From Myxococcales bacterium (GTDB lineage: Bacteria; Myxococcota_A; Polyangia; Nannocystales; Nannocystaceae), in contig JAAZXR010000008.1 of NCBI GenBank assembly GCA_014240065.1, positions 1 through 64,000 of the forward strand: a DNA stretch of 64,000 nucleotides, read 5' to 3'. Position 1 is the stretch's first letter. Each line of letters opens with the position of its first letter. The position numbers were made by a program, and so were the translations under genes. Positions 32,716 through 39,831 of the stretch are shown here, one piece after another. The notes under the pieces are model-generated. The model worked only from the letters and a program-made list of their open reading frames with translations. It did not search any database and had not been told where the DNA came from.

Positions 32716-33714
32716 TCAAAAGGGGTCCGTTGATGATGGGCGGGCGGTCGCCGGACTCGCGCTGCTCGCCAGAATCTTCGACACGACCTCGGAGAGGTGA
32801 TCGGTCACCTCGTCTCGAGCGTCGGTGTGGAACTTGGCGTTCTTGATCCACTTACGGTTCATCAAGTTGTAGAGCACCTTCATGGGGCCGACCTCGATGA
32901 GCGTGACATCTGGATATCTCCCCACGAGGTGGTCGACGGTCGAGCGCCAGAGCACCGGGGAGTGTACGTGCGTAGACAAGAGCTCAATAAAGTCGTCGCG
33001 CGTCGGTCGCTCGAGCTCTCGCCCGAGGCGATTCGGGAAGTAAGGCAGGTTTGGCGCGTGAAATTCGACGGTTTCGAGCACGCGGCGGAACCGCTCTCCG
33101 ACCGGCGAAAAACTCGACGCGTGCATCGGCACTTGACGCTCGATCACCACCGGCTGGCCAAAGAGCTCATCCTCCACTCGCCGCATGACCTCCTCCACCG
33201 CCGCTTGGTCGCCCGCGACCACGTGCTGTCGGGGAGAGTTGAGGTTGACGATCTCCACGAGACCCACCTTCGCCTCACCGACGGTGTCCACCACCTCCCG
33301 CAGCTCTTCGAGATCCACCGGCTGAATCGACGCCATGAACCCCCGCGGACCCTCGTCGTAGGCCTCACCGCGCGCCCGAACGGCGAGCAGCGCGTCTTCG
33401 AACGAGACCGCCCCGATGTGCACGAGGTGGTTCCACTCCCCGAGCGAAAGCCCCGCCGACAATTCCGCGGAGACCCCGTGCGCCTCCATGGTCCGCAGCC
33501 ACATGTGGTTGGCGAGGAACACCCCTACCTGCACGTCGACGTTGCGGGCGAAGGCTCGCTCCGCGCCTTGGTCAAAGTGCGCGAGGACATCAAAATCGAT
33601 CAGCTCGGAGGCGCGCGAAGCGAGCGCGCGATTCTCCGGGCTCAACGCGATCATCTTCGAGAGCAGCCCCGAGTATCTCGAGCTTTGGCCGGGGAACAAA
33701 AATGCGCGTGTCAT
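32716..33714 (-). CDS. Discrete acyltransferase, FabD-like (malonyl-CoA:ACP)
   Basis: 332 residues from the ATG at 33714, with GGAGG 6 bases ahead; in-frame extension to 33849 has no protein-like character. LFPGQSSRYSGL gives the N-terminal Gln, GLSLGEW the nucleophile Ser (GLSLG instead of GHSLG also occurs in true FabD proteins), and VPMHASSFSPV the catalytic His. It loads malonyl, or another acyl unit, onto an ACP. As a free-standing AT it parallels PksC in trans-AT systems. First gene of the cluster. Confidence 0.82.
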   Translation of the reverse strand: MTRAFLFPGQSSRYSGLLSKMIALSPENRALASRASELIDFDVLAHFDQGAERAFARNVDVQVGVFLANHMWLRTMEAHGVSAELSAGLSLGEWNHLVHIGAVSFEDALLAVRARGEAYDEGPRGFMASIQPVDLEELREVVDTVGEAKVGLVEIVNLNSPRQHVVAGDQAAVEEVMRRVEDELFGQPVVIERQVPMHASSFSPVGERFRRVLETVEFHAPNLPYFPNRLGRELERPTRDDFIELLSTHVHSPVLWRSTVDHLVGRYPDVTLIEVGPMKVLYNLMNRKWIKNAKFHTDARDEVTDHLSEVVSKILASSASPATARPSSTDPF

Positions 33715-34220
33715 GCGTTCCTCCATCGCTCGCTCGACCGGGGTGACGGGCGACGCTCCGTGAAATCCATCGCCTCTCGCGACCCCGCGGAGGCTTCGCG
33801 GCGCCAACGACCTCCTCGGGTCACAATTTCGCACGCGACAGGCGCGCATGACCGGGAACTAGGAGGCGGAGTGCAAAGGCGCCCGCGTCGATCTGGCTGG
33901 GGTTGAAGCATGGGGAAATCCCAGGGATTCCTGCGGTGACTACCGTCCCATGCGGCGCTTGTCATCCAAATCTTTAAGGATCGCGCGGAGCCACACGTGG
34001 GTGCGTGGTATGCGCGGTTCTCGGTCTGTGGCCGCTGAAGGCAGGTTGGAAACCGCTCGGCCGCTGGCCGGCCGCAAGGAGGCTCGGCCTGCCTGTCTGT
34101 GCCGGGCGCTTCGGGCAGCTCTTTGGGGCGATCTTCGAAGATTCGCCTCGCGACTTCGCCTCGCGACTTCGCCTGCGCGCGTGATATGCGCCATGACATC
34201 TACCGCTGTAAACCACGCTG
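33715..34220. other. 506-bp intergenic region upstream of the lipid/polyketide cluster
   Basis: No gene is supported. It holds a 12-base perfect palindrome ATCTTCGAAGAT (34131-34142) and 2.5 copies of the 13-mer TTCGCCTCGCGAC (34142-34174). An AT-rich spot (about 33966-33976) lies about 250 bases before the acyltransferase start. The cluster promoter must lie here or within the TolC gene. No acyl carrier protein gene (DSL motif) is visible in any frame. Confidence 0.6.
34142..34174. repeat. 13-bp tandem repeat, 2.5 copies
   Basis: TTCGCCTCGCGAC at 34142-34154 and 34155-34167, then the first seven bases again. It adjoins the palindrome at 34131-34142. Confidence 0.85.
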
Positions 34221-35681
34221 CTAGTCCAAAACGCTGGTGTCCCCCGTCGCGAACTCCAACCTCGCCTGGGCCTCGAGCAGATCGAGGCGATTTCGGACCA
34301 AGGCCAGCGCCGCGTCGACCCGGTCAAACTCCGAGTTGATCACGTCGGTCGTGGTGGCCGTGCCGTTGGCGTAGCGCACACTCATCACGCGGTAGGCCTC
34401 CTCCGCGGACGCCTTGCCCCGCTCGTTCGCGTCGAGCGACGCCTCCGCGCGCGCGCGCGTCTCGTAGGCGTTGACGATCTCCAGCGTCACCCCGCGACGA
34501 AGCTGCTCACGGGTGGAGCTGGCGCGCTCGCGGTTGGCCTTGAGCTCCTCCACCCGCGCGGAGTTCACCACCGCCACATCCAACGACCATGAGACGGAAG
34601 CGCCGAGCGCCCAGCTTTGGTTCCACTCATTCGCCAGCGGGAAAAATCGGCGGTTGGGATTGGCGTACACCGCCTCGCCGAAGGCCGCGACCCTCGGATA
34701 GTACTCTGCGCGACGCGCCTTGATAGAGGCCTCCGCTTGCTCCACGTTGGCGCCGAGCGCCGCGAGCTCTGGTCGGTCCGCCAACCCGCGCGCCACGGTG
34801 GCCTTCAAGTCTTCCCGCGCTCCGTCGCGCTCCGGCGGGATCATCACGTCGTCACCGATCTGAAAATCCATCTCGAGGTCCTCCCCCATGAGCACGGCGA
34901 GGGTTCGCTGCGCTACCCGTTCCACGGCGCGGGCGCCCTCGAGGCTCGCCTCGGTGCGCGCGACCAAGGCGTCGATGCGCATCACGTCCGCCGGCGACAT
35001 CACGCCGGCCCTCACGCCGACCTGCGCGTCCTTGAGTCGCGCCTGCGAGCGCGCGAGCGAGGCCTCCCCCACGGCCACCTGCGCCCGCGCACGCAGCCAG
35101 CCGTAGTAGGCGACCCGCGCGTCTGTGGCCACGGTGCGCATCTCCGCGTCCCGTTGAAACTCCGCGGCGCGGCTCCCGGCTTTGCCGGCGCTCAGCGACG
35201 GGATCAAGCGCAGCAGCCAATCGCTCACCGGGAGGCCGAGGGTGGCGTTCAACGAATACTGGTTGAGTGGGATGTCAAACGAGACGTCTCCCACCACCGC
35301 CATCGCCATGTCGTCGATGGGGATGCCGCTCTCCACTTGGCTCAAGCGGGCGTAGCTGGCCTCCAAATTTAGCGCGGGTGTGAACGACTTTCGCAGGGCG
35401 TCCACCTGAGCCACCGCCGCCCGCAGCTGGGCGCTCGCTTGCGCGATGGTCGGACCGCTCTCGACCGCTCGACGCGCGGCGTCGTCCGCGGTGAGGCCAC
35501 CTGGTACGACGGCCAGCGCCTCTGCGATCGGATCGGCGCCGCCGCGGGTGGATGCGGGGGGCGGCTGCAGGTTTTGGACGGGCCTCGTCGCTCCCCCCTC
35601 CATGGGCGGGGCGACCACGTGCTGCATCCCCACCGCGCCCGCCAACAAACTCAACCTCAAAACGACGGTGCTCGCGAACAT
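34221..35681 (-). CDS. TolC-family outer-membrane efflux channel protein
   Basis: 486 residues. A signal peptide is followed by a Pro/Gly-rich linker to about residue 60. Two OEP-type repeats follow, each with a long heptad-bearing helix pair and beta strands (FTPALNLEASYARLSQVESG; YYPRVAAFGEAVYANPNRRF; ASVSWSLDVAVVNSARVEEL). The C-terminal VRYANGTATTTDVINSEF is the typical second-repeat helix turn. It would form the outer-membrane channel of a tripartite exporter or type I system. No inner-membrane pump or adaptor is adjacent. It could export the product of the downstream cluster; that is a guess from position. Confidence 0.85.
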   Translation of the reverse strand: MFASTVVLRLSLLAGAVGMQHVVAPPMEGGATRPVQNLQPPPASTRGGADPIAEALAVVPGGLTADDAARRAVESGPTIAQASAQLRAAVAQVDALRKSFTPALNLEASYARLSQVESGIPIDDMAMAVVGDVSFDIPLNQYSLNATLGLPVSDWLLRLIPSLSAGKAGSRAAEFQRDAEMRTVATDARVAYYGWLRARAQVAVGEASLARSQARLKDAQVGVRAGVMSPADVMRIDALVARTEASLEGARAVERVAQRTLAVLMGEDLEMDFQIGDDVMIPPERDGAREDLKATVARGLADRPELAALGANVEQAEASIKARRAEYYPRVAAFGEAVYANPNRRFFPLANEWNQSWALGASVSWSLDVAVVNSARVEELKANRERASSTREQLRRGVTLEIVNAYETRARAEASLDANERGKASAEEAYRVMSVRYANGTATTTDVINSEFDRVDAALALVRNRLDLLEAQARLEFATGDTSVLD

Positions 35682-35841
35682 CGGGCGACATCATACCGGC
35701 GAAACCTGGGCGGTTTCGACATTTCTTCCCCGGGGGAGCGACGAGCAGAGCCGGGCGACGATCCCTCGCCCTGACCGCCCGCGACCGCCCGCGTCGCGCG
35801 GGGCGGAACTCGGTGCTAGTCTCAGCCTCGTCACGCCCGCC

Positions 35842-36990
35842 ATGGACATCAAACTCATCGAAGTGCCCCTCTCCGACAAGCACCTGCTGCGTCGGTTCAT
35901 CCAGGTCCCGCGCTACATTCATCGCGAGCACTGGCCGAATCCACAATGGGTCCCGCCCCTGTCCATCGAACGCAAGATGTTCTTCGATCCGGCCAAGCAT
36001 CCGGTATGGCGCCACCTCCACGCGCGCTTGTGGATCGCCAACGACGGTCTCCGCGACATCGGCCGGGTGTCGGCCGCGGTCGACCGCGATCACATCGAGC
36101 ATCACGGCGAAAAGTGCGGATTCTTGGGCACCTTCGAGTGTCCCGACGACCCCGCGCTGGCGCGACACCTCTGCGACACCGCCGAGGGCTGGCTCGTCGA
36201 ACAAGGCATGGACAAGGTGATCGGCCCGACCGCGATGAACTCCAACTACGAGTGGGGGTGCATGATCGAGGGGTTCGAGCGTGAACCCGGCATCAACATG
36301 CCCTACAACCCCCCCTACTATGCGCCCTTGTTCGAGCACTGCGGCTACGCCAAAGCCAAAGATCTCTACCAGTGGGGCTTTGACGTCCAGACCCCCACCC
36401 CACCCCGCATCGCCCGCATCGCCGACCGGGTGAAAAAACGCGACAAGATCTCCATCCGCAACCTCGACACCTCGCGGTGGGACAAAGAGGTGCGCATGGC
36501 CCACGACATCTACAACGCCGCCTGGGAGAAAAACTGGGGGTTCATCCCGCTCGACAAGACCGAGTGGAATCATATCGCCGACGATCTCAAGCTCGCGCTT
36601 GAGCCCTCGCTCGGGCTGGTGGCCGAGGTGGACGGGCGCCCCGTGGGGCTCGCGCTGTCCGTGAAGAACCTCAACCCCATCTTGAAGCAAATGGACGGCC
36701 GCCTGCTCCCCTTCGGGCTGCTCCGCATGCTGTGGGAGCTGAAGGTGAAAAAATCCGTGAACACCGGCAGGCTCGTCTTGCTCGGTATTCGACCCGAGTA
36801 TCGGCGTCGAGGACTCGACGTACTCTTGATGGTCGAGACCCACCGCGCGGCCCAAAAAATTGGCTACACCTTCGGCGAGCTTGGCTGGACCTTGGAAGAC
36901 AACGACTTGATCAATAAGCCCATTCAAATGTTCGGCGCCGAGCGCATCACGACCTACCGCGTGTTCGAGAAAGAGCTCTCGCGCGGATGA
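35842..36990 (+). CDS. GNAT-like N-acyltransferase family protein
   Basis: 382 residues from the ATG at 35842. The N-terminal half (FIQVPRYIHREHWPNPQWVPPL, GPTAMNSNYEWGCMIEGFE, PPYYAPLFEHCGYAKAKDLY) belongs to a widely distributed uncharacterised family. The C-terminal half looks like a GNAT core: GLVAEVDGRPVGLALSVKNL and LVLLGIRPEYRRRGLDVLLM, the latter resembling the acetyl-CoA pyrophosphate loop R/Q-x-x-G-x-G/A. No substrate is known. Its stop overlaps the next start (ATGA), so the epimerase-like gene is coupled to it. Confidence 0.75.
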   Translation: MDIKLIEVPLSDKHLLRRFIQVPRYIHREHWPNPQWVPPLSIERKMFFDPAKHPVWRHLHARLWIANDGLRDIGRVSAAVDRDHIEHHGEKCGFLGTFECPDDPALARHLCDTAEGWLVEQGMDKVIGPTAMNSNYEWGCMIEGFEREPGINMPYNPPYYAPLFEHCGYAKAKDLYQWGFDVQTPTPPRIARIADRVKKRDKISIRNLDTSRWDKEVRMAHDIYNAAWEKNWGFIPLDKTEWNHIADDLKLALEPSLGLVAEVDGRPVGLALSVKNLNPILKQMDGRLLPFGLLRMLWELKVKKSVNTGRLVLLGIRPEYRRRGLDVLLMVETHRAAQKIGYTFGELGWTLEDNDLINKPIQMFGAERITTYRVFEKELSRG

Positions 36991-38069
36991 GGGCCCTCGT
37001 CACCGGCGCGAGTGGGTTCATCGGCAGCCACCTCGCAGAACGCCTGCGCAAGGATGGACACGAGGTGCGCGCCATGGTGCGCGCGACCTCCAGCCGCGCG
37101 AACTTGGAGCAGGCCCTCGTCCAAGGGGTGACGCTGGGGATCGCGAGCCTCTCCGATCCCGATGAGATCAAAGACGTGATCGACGGGATCGACATCGTCT
37201 ATCACTGCGCCGGGATGACGGCCGCCTTCGACTCCAAGCCGCTTGAGGAGGTGAACGCGCAGGGGACCGCCCGCATTTTTCAAGCGATCGAGCGCTGCGC
37301 GAACCCGCCGAAGCGGGTGGTGCTGGTGTCGAGTCTTGAAGCCGCCGGGCAATGCGACCCGAACATCGCGCGGCGTGAATACCACGCGGTCTGCCCACAT
37401 ACGCGCTACGGGATCAGCAAGCTCCACGGCGAGCACGCCGCGTACGAGGCCGCCCAGCGAGGCATGGCGGAGGTCATCATCGTCCGACCACCCATCGTCT
37501 ACGGCCCGCGTGACAAGGACGTCTTCCAGATGTTCCAGGCGGCACGACACGGGCTCATCGGCCAACCGGGGCTGCGCGCCGCGCCAGTCTCCATCGTGCA
37601 CGTGGCAGACCTGGTCCGCGGCATCTCCCTCGCCGGCGCGAAGGGGACGCCCGTCCCCGTCGACCCCGACGCGCACGTCCTCGCCGGTGGCGGACTCGCG
37701 ACCACTGTGATCTCCAACGAGCACGCGCACGCGGAGGGTCAAGGCATCTACTACTTCGGCGACGGGGGGGTGCACACCACCACGTCATTTTGTGAAGAGA
37801 TGGTGCGCGCCTTCGGTCGCCGCCCCGTCACCCTCAAGATCCCCGCGGCGGGCATGTGGGTCGTGGGCGCCGCGACCGAGGCTGTGGGGAGACTCCGCGG
37901 CAAAGTGCCAGCGCTCAATCTCGACAAGGTTAAAACGAGCCTCGGGACGGGGTGGTTTTTTGATCACAGCAAGGCGGCGAGCGAGCTCGAGTACACGCCG
38001 GAGTACGACGTCAAGCGCGGCGTCGAGACCACGATCACGTGGCTGCGCGGCGCAGGTTGGCTCCGCTGA
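36987..38069 (+). CDS. Extended SDR: NAD-dependent epimerase / 3-beta-hydroxysteroid dehydrogenase-like
   Basis: 360 residues. Rossmann motif VTGASGFIGSHLAERL at the N terminus, DIVYHCAGMTAA, VVLVSSLEAAG, catalytic RYGISKLHGE (Tyr-x3-Lys) and RPPIVYGPRDKD. This is the extended SDR layout shared by sugar epimerases and 3-beta-HSD/sterol decarboxylase-type enzymes. The position of VFQMFQAARHG after the active site leans to the latter. It overlaps the GNAT-like gene by 4 bases. Sterol biosynthesis is known in Nannocystineae, but a link is speculative. Confidence 0.8.
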   Translation: MRALVTGASGFIGSHLAERLRKDGHEVRAMVRATSSRANLEQALVQGVTLGIASLSDPDEIKDVIDGIDIVYHCAGMTAAFDSKPLEEVNAQGTARIFQAIERCANPPKRVVLVSSLEAAGQCDPNIARREYHAVCPHTRYGISKLHGEHAAYEAAQRGMAEVIIVRPPIVYGPRDKDVFQMFQAARHGLIGQPGLRAAPVSIVHVADLVRGISLAGAKGTPVPVDPDAHVLAGGGLATTVISNEHAHAEGQGIYYFGDGGVHTTTSFCEEMVRAFGRRPVTLKIPAAGMWVVGAATEAVGRLRGKVPALNLDKVKTSLGTGWFFDHSKAASELEYTPEYDVKRGVETTITWLRGAGWLR

Positions 38070-38342
38070 TCCGCGCTCGGTCTCGGCGCCGCCTACGGCG
38101 CACCCGTCCGCGTGCTCGACCGCGCCGCGACCACTTCGTCCGCACACCCTCGGCGACAACCGGGCCATGGGCCGCCCAGCGGCACGTGAGCGGCTCCCTC
38201 CGCTTTACTCTGCTGAAATATAGAAACTAAAAACACCAACGAGATGAGTGGTAATCGAGTCACACTCTCGTCCGAGAATCGATTGTGCTACGCTACGGGC
38301 GCATTTGAGCCCACCATCGGCGTTCTGGCAAAACTACTGAAA

Positions 38343-39776
38343 ATGACACGTCTGATCATATCTCTCCCCCTCAGCTTCGCCGTTCTCGTGGCACCTGCGC
38401 TCGCCTCCGCCGACGAGCCAGCCCACTCCCTGGACCACAACGGCCCAGCGTCGGAACCAGAAATTTGGAATGGATCCTCCGCGTCCACCTGCGCGTGGCC
38501 GACGACCGTCGCGGTCCAAGGCGTCAGCGGCCTGTGCACGGGGACCCTCGTCCATCCCAAGCTCGTCGTGTATGCGGCGCACTGCGGATCGAATACGCAG
38601 GCGCTGGTCTTCGGTGAGAGCACCAGCTCCGCCGCCAAGATCGCCCCGGAGTTTTGTCGGACAAACCCGGACTACGGCGGCGCGAGCGATCAGGGCGACG
38701 ACTGGGCGTTTTGTGTGCTCGCGGAAGAGGCTCCCATGCCCGTGACGCCCACGGTCTACGGCTGCGAGACCGACATCCTGTTCACCGGCCAAGAAATCGC
38801 CATCGCCGGCTTCGGCGCGAGCACGTCGTCCAACACCGGGAGCGGGACGAAGCGTTGGGCGCTGACTCGACTCGACGGGATCTCGTTCAACAGCAACGTC
38901 GCGATCACCAACGGCGGTGGCGACGCCTCCGTGTGTTCGGGCGACTCCGGCGGCCCGATGTTCGTCCGCTATCCCGATGACAGCTGGCACGCCTTTGGAA
39001 TCGCCTCCACAGTCTCAGGTGGCTGCGGAGGGACGGGCACGCACTCGCTGATTCCGGGCGCGGCCGCGTGGATCGAATCCACCTCGGGCTACGACATCAC
39101 GCCGTGTCATGACATCGAGGGCAACTGGGCGCCTGGACCGCTCTGCAGAGGATTCAACGCCCAAGATCCTGGCTACGGGGGTGACACCTGGGCCAATTGG
39201 TGCTCGAACGTCGCCTCCATCGGCTGGGCCTCCACCTGCGGACCGTCGCTCCCCGAGCTCGACAACGAGCCCCCCACCGTCGTCATCACGAATCCCCCCA
39301 ACGGGACCGTCTACGACGAGGCGCCCGCGGTCTTCGATCTCCAAGTCGACGCCCAAGACGACCTCGACTACATCAAAGTAGAAATTGAGGTCAACGGCGC
39401 CGTTCAGCCCCTCTCGGACGACACCCCTCCCTACCAGTTCTCCGGCGTCAACTTCCCGGCAGGTGCGTGGACCATCCGCGCGATCGCAACAGACGCCGCG
39501 GACAACGTCGTGTACTCGGCGCCCGTGGGATTCGGCGTGGGTCAAGAGGCGCCACAGACCTCAGGGGACGATGACGGCGGCGACGACGGCGGCGACGGCG
39601 GGGGGGACGACGGCGACAACAGCGGAGGCACCGGCGGCATCGGGGGCACCGGCGGCGAAGGCGGCGCAGACAGCGACGAGGGTTGCGCCTGCGACACCGC
39701 GCCGGGCTCGGGCGGCGGCTCCAGCCTCGCAGCCCTGCTCCTCGGCGGACTCTTTCTCCGCCGACGACGTCGCTAG
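38343..39776 (+). CDS. Secreted trypsin-like serine protease with Ig-like domain and MYXO-CTERM tail
   Basis: 477 residues from the ATG at 38343. A signal peptide ends near ALASA. The triad is His80 (YAAHCG), Asp120 (DDWAFC) and Ser202 (GDSGGP), with many cysteines for disulfides. After the protease, PPTVVITNPPNGTVYDE opens a bacterial Ig-like domain (about 335-425). A Gly/Asp linker follows, then CACDTAPGSGGG, one hydrophobic helix and RRRRR. This is the MYXO-CTERM sorting pattern, cut and anchored at the surface in Myxococcota. An upstream ATG at 38244 is less likely; a TATAGA at 38219 may be the -10. Confidence 0.92.
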   Translation: MTRLIISLPLSFAVLVAPALASADEPAHSLDHNGPASEPEIWNGSSASTCAWPTTVAVQGVSGLCTGTLVHPKLVVYAAHCGSNTQALVFGESTSSAAKIAPEFCRTNPDYGGASDQGDDWAFCVLAEEAPMPVTPTVYGCETDILFTGQEIAIAGFGASTSSNTGSGTKRWALTRLDGISFNSNVAITNGGGDASVCSGDSGGPMFVRYPDDSWHAFGIASTVSGGCGGTGTHSLIPGAAAWIESTSGYDITPCHDIEGNWAPGPLCRGFNAQDPGYGGDTWANWCSNVASIGWASTCGPSLPELDNEPPTVVITNPPNGTVYDEAPAVFDLQVDAQDDLDYIKVEIEVNGAVQPLSDDTPPYQFSGVNFPAGAWTIRAIATDAADNVVYSAPVGFGVGQEAPQTSGDDDGGDDGGDGGGDDGDNSGGTGGIGGTGGEGGADSDEGCACDTAPGSGGGSSLAALLLGGLFLRRRRR

Positions 39777-39797
39777 GACGCTGAGATCTCAAACGCC

Positions 39798-39812
39798 CGA
39801 GCTGGGAGCTCG
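39798..39812. terminator. Stem-loop between convergent protease and acylase genes
   Basis: CGAGCT-GGG-AGCTCG is a perfect 6-bp stem with a 3-base loop in the 55-bp gap between two converging genes. No T tract on either side; it could act in both directions. Confidence 0.4.
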
Positions 39813-39831
39813 AGACAGCCCGGGGCCCGCG

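Noticed and set aside
32716-33714. GLSLGE (Leu for His) as evidence of an inactive acyltransferase
   Set aside because: Bona fide FabD enzymes of other bacteria and plastids have the same GLSLGE, and the catalytic Ser and His are present.
35275-36927. 550-codon minus-strand frame across the TolC start and the GNAT gene
   Set aside because: It crosses two better-supported genes and has no recognisable motif.
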